DNA of 64,000 nt. Origin: Nitrospirales bacterium. Lineage in GTDB: Bacteria > Nitrospirota > Nitrospiria > Nitrospirales > UBA8639. Each line of letters starts with the position of its first letter. Within the stretch, counting starts at the first letter, position 1. The translations under genes and the position numbers were made by a program. Positions 26,397-35,333 of this stretch are shown piece after piece. Under the pieces are notes generated by a model. That model did no database searches, was not told the DNA's origin, and saw only the letters and a list, made by a program, of their open reading frames with translations. The DNA lies in the NCBI GenBank assembly GCA_029261255.1, contig JAJDBQ010000182.1:32056-96055 (forward strand), given 5' to 3'.

Positions 26397-26416
26397 GGGT
26401 GTTCAACGGGTGTTCA
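26397..26416. repeat. GGGTGTTCA direct repeat pair, right
   Basis: Copies at 26397-26405 and 26408-26416, matching the left pair at 24405-24432 and lying just before the intact tRNA-Ser. Confidence 0.55.
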
Positions 26417-26489
26417 AGGAAAAACTGGATCTCGGAAACTTCGGATTTTATGTAAAAAAGTGCAATAAAAACAACAACTTATGTGATGC

Positions 26490-26640
<151 letters not shown>

Positions 26641-26745
26641 CTAAAAATCAACAATCGATCGCTCAACATACATTCACTTTTGAGAATATTCTTCGGGCAC
26701 AAACACGACATCGTGACAAAGACGGACTCCCACTATTCCTCTCTC

Positions 26746-27010
26746 ATGACGTATGTGTATCTCATCAGAAGCAATTCACATCCTCAACAGAGTTACATCG
26801 GCATCACTTCTGATTTGGAAAAACGACTAATCGTTCATAACATCGGTGGCTCGATTCATACCTCGGAGTTCAAGCCTTGCAAGCTACGTAACCAGTCTGA
26901 ATTTTTCTGAAGACGCAAAGGCTCTGGCCATCGAACACTACCTGAAAACCGGTTCGGGACAAGCCTTCGCTAAGAAAAGATTATGGCAATCGGGATATTT
27001 CCCATCATAG
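26746..27010 (+). pseudogene. GIY-YIG nuclease, frameshifted
   Basis: From ATG 26746 the frame reads MTYVYLIRS...QSYIGITSDLEKRL...NIGGSIHTSEFKP, the GIY-YIG core (YVYL and YIG), then hits a stop at 26908. In the next frame from about 26886 the family's C-terminal half continues: VTSLNFSEDAKALAIEHYL, KTGSGQAFAKKRLW, with stop at 27008. One frameshift near 26885 thus splits a normal protein of about 87 residues (UvrC-type GIY-YIG, small YhbQ-like group). Probably inactive in this genome unless rescued by frameshifting or unless the base is a sequencing error. Confidence 0.8.
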
Positions 27011-27085
27011 GGTGACCGGAGCCCCCCGAAGGCACTAGGGGGCTGCCCTCTAGTGGAAGTGCGCGACTAGCAAGATCTGCACGAC

Positions 27086-27109
27086 TTCAAATTCCTACCA
27101 TCTCCGCCA
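27086..27109 (+). repeat. Degraded duplicate of the tRNA-Ser 3' tail
   Basis: This 24-base stretch, ending ATCTCCGCCA, aligns with the T-loop-to-CCA part of the tRNA-Ser at 26555-26577, which ends CCTCTCCGCCA, with a few substitutions and one extra base. It marks the right edge of the candidate GIY-YIG element. Confidence 0.65.
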
Positions 27110-27242
27110 TCAAATCAGCAGCCGACTTATCTAGAGTGCTACGAAATTTCCTGAACGTGTAATCACGATCAGCTAGAAGCCAAATACGGGCAATTTATTC
27201 TCCACGGCTTTCCAGCTTTTCATGTCGCTTCAACGAAGGTTC

Positions 27243-27986
27243 CTAATCTCCAGAACAGCCTAATTTTGGTTTTCTGGCAACCATCAAGACCTCTGTTGGC
27301 TCTTGCTGCTTTCGCGGCCATCCTATTTTTTCGGTTACACCCAAATCTTTTTGCGACCACCAAGGGATTGAGGATTTAATCTCTTCATCACTAATATGGA
27401 AACCCCTTGATTTAACCAACTCAACAAATTCATGAGCCGTTTTTTGAATCTGCTTGGGGTGACGAAACAAAAGGCGCACCCAGAACAAGTCAAGAAATGA
27501 CCGACATGATTCACCAAGAAGTAACACCCCGCCAGGCGCGAGCACGCGATACAACTCGTCCAACCCACGCGTTTGAGCAGAAAGATGATGCAGGAGTTGA
27601 TGGCAAAATATTAGATCGATAGAATTGTCTGGAAGATCCAGTTTGTACACGGTCCCCTGCTCACATTTTACTTGGCACTGACAACGCGTTCCCGCTTCGA
27701 TGGCCAGGTTTATCTGCTCCCCATCAATATCAACACCGATGATGGTCTTTGGGGCAAAATGTTCTTCCAGGAGTTGAAAGGCTAAGCCCTGATGACAACC
27801 AATATCCAATAGCTGTCGTGTACCAGAAACATTCTTACCAAGGAGCTGTTTGAAATCAAAAATGGCCTCGCTCAAGACATAGTCATACCAAATGTTAGTC
27901 GTCTGGAACCATTGACCAAATCGAGATTCGCGAACCCACTCCTGTTCTGCTGCTTGTTTCTCGGGGATCAAATGCATACTCGTCAT
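27243..27986 (-). CDS. Class I SAM-dependent methyltransferase
   Basis: A 247-residue methyltransferase of the UbiE/Methyltransf_11 type: SAM motif I LLDIGCHQGLAFQLL, motif II IIGVDIDGEQI, and the post-strand SIDLIFCHQLLHHL, ELYRVLAPGGVLLLGE. Residues 1-50 carry an extra WF-rich lid (FGQWFQTTNIWYDYVLSEA). Substrate unknown; no operon partner. Confidence 0.83.
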   Translation of the reverse strand: MTSMHLIPEKQAAEQEWVRESRFGQWFQTTNIWYDYVLSEAIFDFKQLLGKNVSGTRQLLDIGCHQGLAFQLLEEHFAPKTIIGVDIDGEQINLAIEAGTRCQCQVKCEQGTVYKLDLPDNSIDLIFCHQLLHHLSAQTRGLDELYRVLAPGGVLLLGESCRSFLDLFWVRLLFRHPKQIQKTAHEFVELVKSRGFHISDEEIKSSIPWWSQKDLGVTEKIGWPRKQQEPTEVLMVARKPKLGCSGD

Positions 27987-28130
27987 GTAAAAGATCTTTG
28001 CCTCATTGTGTCGTTAACACGGATGTACCATAATTCAATAAATATAATACTTGCAATTGGAACAGAAAGGTTTTTGGGGTAATTTCTGCAAGCAAAACTT
28101 TCCCCTGTATAGTGCTCCAGAACGTGTCCA

Positions 28131-28706
28131 ATGAAAAATCCCTTGCTATTATTTAGAGTCATGGAAGCCCTTCCTCTCCCCGTCTTCCTTCTCTATGCCG
28201 CAGTGATTGATCAAAGTATTCCTCACAACTGGCTAGGCCCTTTTCTCGCAAGCAGTAGCATCGCCATACTCACGACGACAATTTTACTCTTCAACAAGGT
28301 CCCACTGAATCGTCTGATTATCGGCATTAGCCTGTATCTCATCATAGGCTGCTTTGCACTATTGACTAACCATACCTGGCTCAACCAGATGTATGGAATA
28401 TTTAAAGCCTCGGGCATGCTCGCTTCGATTATCATCGTAGGCATAATCAGCCTTCTGGTAAATCCCGCAGGGTTTATTGGTGTCAAATCTCCCAATAGAA
28501 AAAAAGTGGTACTCTTCTCTCTGGCCTTGCTTCTTGCAGCTCTACTAGCTTTTTCCCTGTCGTTCTCTCTACAAGGCAATAAACTCTTGTCTGAAGTCAT
28601 TCCATTTATTGGGTTATTTGCGATACAAAGCTTCTTAAGATCTCAAATGAGCAATACCGTTTTTGGGGGTAATTCAGAATCGCGGAAAATCAAAAACCTC
28701 TCCTGA
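28131..28706 (+). CDS. Multi-pass membrane protein of unknown function
   Basis: A 191-residue protein with about six hydrophobic segments (for example FLLYAAVI, SIAILTTTILLF, LIIGISLYLIIGCFALL, VVLFSLALLLAALLAFSLSF). No family recognised. A weak hairpin after the stop (CCCCCTT and AAGGGGG arms near 28736-28765) may be its terminator. Confidence 0.65.
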   Translation: MKNPLLLFRVMEALPLPVFLLYAAVIDQSIPHNWLGPFLASSSIAILTTTILLFNKVPLNRLIIGISLYLIIGCFALLTNHTWLNQMYGIFKASGMLASIIIVGIISLLVNPAGFIGVKSPNRKKVVLFSLALLLAALLAFSLSFSLQGNKLLSEVIPFIGLFAIQSFLRSQMSNTVFGGNSESRKIKNLS

Positions 28707-29193
28707 TTAACATCCTCGCTCGCTTAAAAGGCCGTCCCCCCTTGATGGTCAGTTACAGAAAGGGGGCTTTCACCCACCACCCATGGATTGATTGTTCAGC
28801 TAGTATGACCAACATGACACCTTTGAGAGAAAACCTTTCTTCTGGAATGTTTCTAGGAAAGATTTTGACCGAGAAGTGAGAACAACGGTTCACTGCATTT
28901 GGCAGTCAGTCAAGAAAACCAGACGGGTTGAAGGAATGGAGATAGGGAACCAGTAGGAAAAGTCAGCAAGGCCAAGGCGCACCGCCTTCCACGAAATTTA
29001 CTGTCACTTTATCCCCACCATCAAAATTCTCAGTGGCCATCTCTGCTATTTCTATAATGCTTTTACTATTACCTATACCTGTTCATCACAGTCCTTTCAC
29101 TGGGAGAGAGAGGGAGAAAAAATGAGGCTTAGTTGAAGGATGAAGAAGGATAGCTAGAATCAGCGTAGGGAGAGAGGAATCTATTGCAGCATG
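28707..29193. other. Intergenic region, no gene recognised
   Basis: Roughly 490 bp with only the weak hairpin near 28736-28765 and no protein-like frame. It separates the membrane-protein gene from the pelG relic. Confidence 0.4.
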
Positions 29194-29222
29194 AACGTTT
29201 CAAAATCTAGTTTTGAAACGTT
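29194..29222. terminator. Perfect hairpin after the pelG relic
   Basis: A 12-bp perfect stem (AACGTTTCAAAA / TTTTGAAACGTT) with loop TCTAG ends six bases from the stop of the pelG relic. AT-rich and without a good T-run, so it may be a weak terminator or a leftover repeat. Confidence 0.4.
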
Positions 29223-29227
29223 TAATC

Positions 29228-30420
29228 TTATTGATACATCCCAACAACAACTAACAAGACTGACCCGACAAAGCCATAGCCATAGCCATAGCCATAAAAC
29301 GTCACACCTCTCATCAAGGTAATGAAAGTCAGTACACCATTGGCGAGAAAAAATATAAACGTCAACAGCAGCGCCAAGGCTCGTTTATCTAAACAAAAGA
29401 AGATATTGAGAATACCAAAAAACACGACCTGCAAGCTGGCGGCCATGACGTCGATATACAAAAGTGATTCCTACAGCATTGAAATTCCCAACCACGACAA
29501 GATCGTTGGACCACTCCACCAACAAATCAAACACACAACTAATTGTATTTTCATGATTTCATAGAGACCCTGCCTGGCCGTTCGCACCATGCCTGATTTG
29601 GTTTCCTCGATATAATCCAACGAAGCCCCATTCCACACGCCATCATAAAACTCGGCATGCCGATCAACGAAATCCGTCTCCATCCGCACAAGAAAACTGG
29701 CTATGCCTGGAAGAATGGCAAGATATGCCAAGAATATGGGCAAATCATAGATCGGCGAACTTTTCAATGAACCGATAATGAATTGCCCGGTATGCGGGAA
29801 ATACCAAAAAAGAATCTTATCCACCAACAAAGCGGCATTATAAAAAAACTCAAGCCAAATGAGTTCAGGAAATAGCCTCCATTTTTGAAGAAATCACAAG
29901 ACTTAAAATCAGAGGAGGAATAGTGTTTAAACGTCAAGCCTATGATTCCCAGTAATAAGACAAACTGTCCAAGAAAAAACCCAAAGAGTAATCCTTCCAA
30001 CCCGTATGAACTCTATAGCCACGCAACCCCAACCGTGATTCCATAGCCAACAGCGAATAAGATGAGAATGCCCTGATATTGTTTGAGCCCGGACAAAAAA
30101 ATCGTTCCGACCCACACATTCGCCAAAAACCACGAAACTGCCAACCATGAGCACGCGATAGAGAAGGGATAGCATCGGGAAGAGAAGCAAGACAGCGACC
30201 GCACCCACAAGCGCAGCCACCGCCCTCACCAGACTGACAACACCATGAAAGTTCGGCACCACCACGGCATATTTTTTTTCAACCAACCGGTCTGCGACAT
30301 AACGAGTAAACGAGGATTGAATAAACCCTGTCTGAATTAGACTGCTGACTATTAAATACGTGACGGAGATTTGGAACTGCGCGACTTGGTCTCCAAGGCC
30401 ACAGAAGACACAGTGGTTAA
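29228..30420 (-). pseudogene. pelG: pelG, exopolysaccharide export protein, multiply disrupted
   Basis: Pieces in different frames line up with PelG, the membrane transporter of the Pel polysaccharide system: VTYLIVSSLIQTGFIQSSFT-RYVADRLVEKKYA, then after a shift near 30135 LSGLKQYQGILILFAVGYG, after a shift near 30010 GLEGLLFGFFLGQ, after a shift near 29880 LLVDKILFWYF...YDLPIFLAYLAILPG..RMETDF. A TAG at 29468-29470 interrupts the last frame before TFYGYGYGYGF. About 60 N-terminal residues are missing. At least three frameshifts and one nonsense codon, so surely dead. A (TATGGC) repeat expands the GYGYGYG run. No other pel genes are in the window. Confidence 0.8.
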
Positions 30421-30711
30421 CCCAATAACTGACAGGCCTTGAAAATCTTACATCTCAAGAAATGTCCTAGGATTGAAAATTGCGTTCACGGTTTCAAAGA
30501 GCGAGTACGAATACGGAGAGCAAGGATCAATATCTATTTCAAAATGTTTCCAATTTCTTCAGTAATAGGTAATAAATGCCGATGAACACGTGGTGGGAAA
30601 CTTTACCCTATGCAGCCATAGAACGTTCCCTGAGATATCGACCATGCTCTAAGAATCAGAAGAGATTCAAGAATTCTACCTATTCATGCTGACAACTTTC
30701 CGAAATAAACA

Positions 30712-30906
30712 TTGATCATGCCAATAATGGGTGGCAATCAAGCGACTAAGGAAATTCGTCATTGGGAAAGGACCTATGGCTCAGTTCCAACCGCCATATT
30801 GGCGTTTACAGCCAATGCGTTAAAAGAAGAAGAAAGCTTGAACGCTGGATATACAACATATTTAACCAAACCCATCAAAAAGGATGGCCTATTACAGGCA
30901 AGCTAA
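30712..30906 (+). pseudogene. C-terminal remnant of a response-regulator receiver domain
   Basis: The frame reads MPIMGGNQATKEIRHWE, then ILAFTANALKEEESL and YTTYLTKPIKK, the second half of a receiver (MPxMDG, TANAxKED, LTKPI). The first half with the phosphoacceptor Asp is missing upstream. The next gene is an HPt domain, so this is the relic of a hybrid histidine kinase whose usual order is receiver then HPt. Confidence 0.65.
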
Positions 30907-30938
30907 CAATTCGCCCACTCCACTAGGAGCATCTGAAA

Positions 30939-31268
30939 ATGAGCAAACAGACATTATCTCAGGGACTGTCCTACGAAGCCTACATTGACGTTGGCCTCGC
31001 TGATCTCATCCAAGAGTATCTAGACAATCGAAAAGAGGATATCACTCTTATTGAGAAGGCCTTACAAAATGGTGCTTATGACAAGATTCACACGATAGGT
31101 CATAGCATGAGTGGATCTGGTAGTAGATTAGGATTCGATAGAATTACGGAAATAGGCTATGCATTAGAAGAATCAGCTCTGAAGAGCAATAAGTCAAAGA
31201 TACTGTCAACCCTCGACGATCTGAATGATTATCTATTTCGAGTTCACATCACTTACCAAGAAGAATAA
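30939..31268 (+). CDS. HPt (histidine phosphotransfer) domain protein
   Basis: A 109-residue protein with one HPt domain: YDKIHTIGHSMSGSGSRLGFD carries the phosphorylatable His (H55), flanked by helices (LADLIQEYLDNRKEDI, ITEIGYALEESAL). GGAG stands about ten bases before the ATG, so it could be translated on its own even though the receiver upstream is broken. Alternatively it is simply the tail of a dead hybrid kinase. Confidence 0.7.
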   Translation: MSKQTLSQGLSYEAYIDVGLADLIQEYLDNRKEDITLIEKALQNGAYDKIHTIGHSMSGSGSRLGFDRITEIGYALEESALKSNKSKILSTLDDLNDYLFRVHITYQEE

Positions 31269-31362
31269 ATATTGTTTTTTTCAGGTCCGAATCTCCTTTC
31301 ATGATCTCAGAACGTAGCCCGATCAGAATAAAGAGCTCCAGGAATTTGAGAATTCCGGAGAA

Positions 31363-32604
31363 CTATAAAATAGGTTGTGATGCGGAGCGCTGAGATTGAG
31401 GAGACGTGGACAGTATTTTGATCCGATCTAAAAGAACGTCGGCGAGTTGCTGCTTTGGCATACGTGGTATGGAAGATGGTGCAGTATTGGGAGTAAGCAC
31501 AATGACTTCATTAGAATCATTGCCAAAGGCGGAATGTTCTCCACCAACTTGATTGGCAACCAACATATCTAGCTGTTTGTTGTGAAGTTTCGATTGCCCA
31601 TGTTCGACGAGTTCATCCGTTTCTGCGGCAAAGCCAATCATCCGTTGATTCGTTCGTTGGGCAGAGAGCGCTAGTAAAATATCCGGAGTCCGCTCCAACT
31701 GAAGGGCTTCCCCATTCCACTGCTCTTTTTTGACTTTGTGGGAATATGATTCCTTCGCTCGGAAATCCCCGACAGCCGCGGCCATGACAAGCGTGGTGGC
31801 CCACTCAAATCGCGCGGACAAGGCCTGTAACATCTCATCGGCTGTCACGACGGGCACTCGCGTGACTCCGACAGGACACGCGAGTTGTGTCGGACCTGAA
31901 ACTAAGACCACCTCCGCTCCACGAGCTGCAGCAGCTTCTGCTATGGCATATCCCATTTTTCCAGACGAGCCATTGCTCAAAAAACGAACAGGGTCAATCG
32001 GTTCTTGGGTCGGACCAGCTGATATCAAGACACGCTCTCCTTGCCAATCCTTTCGCGGTTGCAGAACAGTCTGCACCGTCGTCAGAATCGTGTCCTCTGT
32101 CGCCAACCGGCCCTGCCCCCATTGCCCAGAAGCCAGTTCACCCTTTTCTGGCTCAACAATAGTCACCCCTCTGGATTGTAGAATTTTCGCATGTGCTTGC
32201 ACGGTAGCATGCGTCCACATTTCTCCATCCATAGCAGGGCAAATCATCAAGGGGCATTGCAGTGTTAACGCCATTGTCCCCAACACATCGTCCGCAAGTC
32301 CTAAGGCTATTTTGGCAAGTGTATTGGCGGTGCACGGTGCCACGAGTAGCAGATCAGCATGCTCGGTGAGCGATAGGTGCTTCATATCATGGTGACCAGA
32401 AAACAGATCATCAGTCACTGGCGAACCCGATAACACTTCAAAGGTCAGAGGCGCGACAAATTGTTTAGCGGATTCGGTCATCACGACATGCACCGTCGCC
32501 CCTCGCTGAGTCAAAAGACGAAGGAGCCCAATTGCTTTATATGCAGCAATACTCCCCGTCACTGCCAGCACGACGTGCTTCCCTGCTAATAGGGCATCTG
32601 TCAT
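31363..32604 (-). CDS. coaBC: Bifunctional phosphopantothenoylcysteine decarboxylase/phosphopantothenate-cysteine ligase
   Basis: Two steps of coenzyme A synthesis in one chain of 413 residues. The N-terminal flavoprotein decarboxylase domain shows VTGSIAAYKAIGLLRLL, active-site His in GHHDMKHLSLTEHAD, and the PAMDGEMW substrate loop; the C-terminal ligase domain shows VLISAGPTQEPIDPVRFLSN and MAAAVGDFRAKE. Family length is normal. It lies 14 bases after rpoZ, in the same operon. Confidence 0.95.
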   Translation of the reverse strand: MTDALLAGKHVVLAVTGSIAAYKAIGLLRLLTQRGATVHVVMTESAKQFVAPLTFEVLSGSPVTDDLFSGHHDMKHLSLTEHADLLLVAPCTANTLAKIALGLADDVLGTMALTLQCPLMICPAMDGEMWTHATVQAHAKILQSRGVTIVEPEKGELASGQWGQGRLATEDTILTTVQTVLQPRKDWQGERVLISAGPTQEPIDPVRFLSNGSSGKMGYAIAEAAAARGAEVVLVSGPTQLACPVGVTRVPVVTADEMLQALSARFEWATTLVMAAAVGDFRAKESYSHKVKKEQWNGEALQLERTPDILLALSAQRTNQRMIGFAAETDELVEHGQSKLHNKQLDMLVANQVGGEHSAFGNDSNEVIVLTPNTAPSSIPRMPKQQLADVLLDRIKILSTSPQSQRSASQPIL

Positions 32605-32618
32605 TTTGCAATACTCAT

Positions 32619-33044
32619 TTAGCTTGATATCTCAGGTGGTGCCTCACCTGATATCTCAGATACTGTCTCGGATACTGTCTCAGCCTCTGGCCCAACTTCC
32701 GCTATGCCATGTTGAGCTGTGTCATCAATATACACGCTCAGTTCTTTTTTGATTTCTTTGGCGGTCTCATCTGGCTGCGCATACAGAGCCGGATCAATTG
32801 GTCGTTGATTAGCCATTTTCGCGGCTCTAATCGCCTCTTTTGCTTCGTCTCCTATAAGATAGGGGACACTACCTCCTAACACTTCTTCGAGGGCTTTAGA
32901 CGTGTCTTTCGTAAATTTACTTTTTCCCTCAGACCCGGCACCTCGCACCAACTGCTTAGCCCGCTGGGCTGCAATCAACACAATTCGATAGCGGGAATCA
33001 AAGTCTTTTTGATGATGTTGGGGTAATAATGATAATGCATCCAT
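32619..33044 (-). CDS. rpoZ: DNA-directed RNA polymerase omega subunit
   Basis: Assembly factor of RNA polymerase. SRYRIVLIAAQRAKQL near the N-terminus and the KALEEVLGGSVPYL segment are the omega patterns. The acidic C-terminal tail (EVGPEAETVSETVSEISG) is longer than usual, giving 141 residues. AGGTGAG precedes the ATG at a good distance. Typical order gmk-rpoZ-coaBC supports the call. Confidence 0.92.
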   Translation of the reverse strand: MDALSLLPQHHQKDFDSRYRIVLIAAQRAKQLVRGAGSEGKSKFTKDTSKALEEVLGGSVPYLIGDEAKEAIRAAKMANQRPIDPALYAQPDETAKEIKKELSVYIDDTAQHGIAEVGPEAETVSETVSEISGEAPPEISS

Positions 33045-33118
33045 CGACTCACCTCATCCTTTCCGTGACGTTAAACAATCTACTGTTCAGTGTATAACAA
33101 TCTCTGTCATTGTGGCCA

Positions 33119-33724
33119 TTACCGAAATACGTGGGCTGGTTCCATATGGGCGGTTCGGATCCGCTCTGCTGTAATGACCGAAGACAATTCACGTATTGCC
33201 TGGTCCAAGGTCTCATTGCGAATAGTATATTGGTATTCAGAATAGTGTTTCATTTCATCTTGAGACTTGAGAAATCGCCGCCGTTGTTCCTCAGATGAAT
33301 CCGTGCCTCGCCCGGACAACCGCGCCTTCAAGGTTTCCAACGACGGTGGCAGAATGAAAATGGTCACGGCCTTCTGCAATGTCTTCATCACCTGCCGAGC
33401 ACCTTGAATATCGATATCCAATAGAATGTCGATCTGTGATCCCTGATCATGCTCCAATTCTTTCCATGGCGTTCCGTACAACCGTCCATAGACTTCGGCC
33501 CACTCAGCAAACGCATGTTCTTCGATTTTGTTGCGAAACTCTGCTTCGGTTATAAACCGATACTCCTTACCATCTGTCTCACCAGTGCGCGGAGGACGCG
33601 TCGTATAGGAAACCGCCAGACGAATCTCCGGAATGTCTTGTAAGATATGACGGCACAGCGTTGATTTGCCCACACCTGACGGTCCAGACACAACGAACAA
33701 GAGCTTCTTTCCCTCTACTGACAT
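33119..33724 (-). CDS. gmk: Guanylate kinase
   Basis: Phosphorylates GMP to GDP. P-loop GPSGVGKST near the N-terminus, GMP-binding VSYTTRPPRTGETDGKEY, and the DIDIQGARQV motif are intact; 201 residues is standard length. Fourth gene of the hflX-nth-yicC-gmk-rpoZ-coaBC run. Confidence 0.95.
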   Translation of the reverse strand: MSVEGKKLLFVVSGPSGVGKSTLCRHILQDIPEIRLAVSYTTRPPRTGETDGKEYRFITEAEFRNKIEEHAFAEWAEVYGRLYGTPWKELEHDQGSQIDILLDIDIQGARQVMKTLQKAVTIFILPPSLETLKARLSGRGTDSSEEQRRRFLKSQDEMKHYSEYQYTIRNETLDQAIRELSSVITAERIRTAHMEPAHVFR

Positions 33725-33757
33725 GTCCTAGCCCCTACTAAGAGTACCTGAAAAAAA

Positions 33758-34636
33758 CTATTCAATATTTTGAACCTGCTCTCGAATTTTTTCCAATTCA
33801 CTTTTTAATTCCACGACCTCAATGGAAATCTCTCCGTCGTTGGCTTTGGAGCCAATCGTATTGACTTCCCGCCCCATCTCTTGAAGCAGGAAATCGAGCC
33901 GTTTACCGACTGGGCCCTTGGCCTTGAGAGCCGTTCGAAATTGTGCCACATGGCTCTTCAACCTGGTGAGCTCTTCCGTCACATCGGATCGTTCAGCCAA
34001 CATCGCGAGTTCTTGAGCGACACGATCCATATTCACGGACGCCCCCTCTAATAATTTCGCGACCCGGGTCTTCAGACGAATACCAGAGGCTTGCAAAGCC
34101 ACAGGGATACGCTGTTGAACGGTGCGAAGGCGTCCTTCAATGGCTTGAATACGTTGGGCCAGATCTTTTTGTAAGACCGAGCCTTCTTTCCTTCGCATTT
34201 TTTCTAAATCACCTAATGCTTTTTGTGCCAATCCAGTCACAACGGTCGACATATCCCTGAGCGGGGCCATTTCCTCATTGACCGAAAACAGATCACGGAA
34301 ACCGGCAACCACATTCACATCAACTGTTCCACTCAATTTGCATTCACGCTGCAATGACTGCAAACCCTGGACATACCGACGCGCCAAATCTCGATCCAAT
34401 TGAACGACTTTTTTGCTGACAGATCCTCCCCCATTCACCGTCACCATCACCTCAATACGCCCTCGCTCACAGACCTCTTTAATCTGTTCTTTCAGGGCAA
34501 GCTCCATACTCGATAGCGTCTTGGGCAGACGCGCCATGATTTCACAAAACCGATGATTCACTGATCGGATTTCGACTCCCACCATGGTGCCTTGAGAGAG
34601 CACTTCCCGTTTACCAAAACCTGTCATACTTTTCAT
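33758..34636 (-). CDS. YicC/YloC-family endoribonuclease
   Basis: Members of this family act as RNases (YicC and YloC) and usually sit beside gmk, as here. The start MKSMTGFGKREV at 34636 overlaps the stop of nth by four bases (ATGA), which decides it over a longer frame from 34660. The family's SVNHRF block and the C-terminal ending MGREVNTIGSKANDG...VELKSELEKIREQVQNIE are present. Confidence 0.9.
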   Translation of the reverse strand: MKSMTGFGKREVLSQGTMVGVEIRSVNHRFCEIMARLPKTLSSMELALKEQIKEVCERGRIEVMVTVNGGGSVSKKVVQLDRDLARRYVQGLQSLQRECKLSGTVDVNVVAGFRDLFSVNEEMAPLRDMSTVVTGLAQKALGDLEKMRRKEGSVLQKDLAQRIQAIEGRLRTVQQRIPVALQASGIRLKTRVAKLLEGASVNMDRVAQELAMLAERSDVTEELTRLKSHVAQFRTALKAKGPVGKRLDFLLQEMGREVNTIGSKANDGEISIEVVELKSELEKIREQVQNIE

Positions 34637-35328
34637 ACGCGTCGTTGTTTTCCTTCCCATTCACACATATCGTACAGCGAGCACTGACCACAGTTTGGCG
34701 TCCTCGCCTGGCACACATGTCGACCATGCAATAAAATTCGTTGCGTCCCCATTGTCCATTGAGATCGCGGCAGGAGAGATTGCAGATCTTCTTCAATTTT
34801 GGTTGGATCTTGGCTCTTCGTCAAGTCAAGTCGATTGGCGACTCGCTTCACGTGCGTATCCACGACCACGGCCGCTTCTCCAAAATAACTCCCCAACATG
34901 ACATTGGCTGTTTTACGCCCCACTCCGGGTAACGTGGTTAAGGCATCCATCGACTCAGGTATTTTACTCTTAAACGAGGATACTAACGCTTTTCCGCACC
35001 CAATGAGATGACGTGCTTTACTCTTATAAAATCCCGTGGACCTAATGAGAGCTTCCAATTCAACTTGATCCGCTTTGGCAAAATCTTCTGCTGAACGATA
35101 ACGAGCGAAAAGATTCGGTGTCACCTGGTTCACACGCTCATCAGTACATTGTGCAGACAAAATCGTCGCCACCAACAACTCTAATGGATTTGAAGCGTCT
35201 AACGCGACTGTTGGATCAGGGATAGATTGTTGTAAATGCTCAAGAATCCGACCCGCACGCTTCTTGGCAGCAGCGTAAGATCTCTCTGATCGAGATGATG
35301 TTTTTCGTGAACGCTTGAGGCTCGCCAC
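34633..35328 (-). CDS. nth: Endonuclease III
   Basis: Base-excision repair glycosylase/AP lyase for oxidised pyrimidines. Helix-hairpin-helix LPGVGRKTANVML with the catalytic Lys, catalytic Asp in VVVDTHVKRVANRL, and the Fe-S cluster cysteines (C-x6-C-x2-C-x5-C, CQARTPNCGQCSLYDMC) are all present. A basic N-terminal tail of about 25 residues is extra. Starts five bases after hflX and overlaps yicC. Confidence 0.94.
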   Translation of the reverse strand: MASLKRSRKTSSRSERSYAAAKKRAGRILEHLQQSIPDPTVALDASNPLELLVATILSAQCTDERVNQVTPNLFARYRSAEDFAKADQVELEALIRSTGFYKSKARHLIGCGKALVSSFKSKIPESMDALTTLPGVGRKTANVMLGSYFGEAAVVVDTHVKRVANRLDLTKSQDPTKIEEDLQSLLPRSQWTMGTQRILLHGRHVCQARTPNCGQCSLYDMCEWEGKQRRV

Positions 35329-35333
35329 CTTTT

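Noticed and set aside
29260..29310. (TATGGC)-type tandem repeat as a possible CRISPR-like or regulatory repeat
   Set aside because: It is a short microsatellite inside the pelG relic encoding Gly-Tyr; no spacers. No CRISPR array was seen anywhere in the window.
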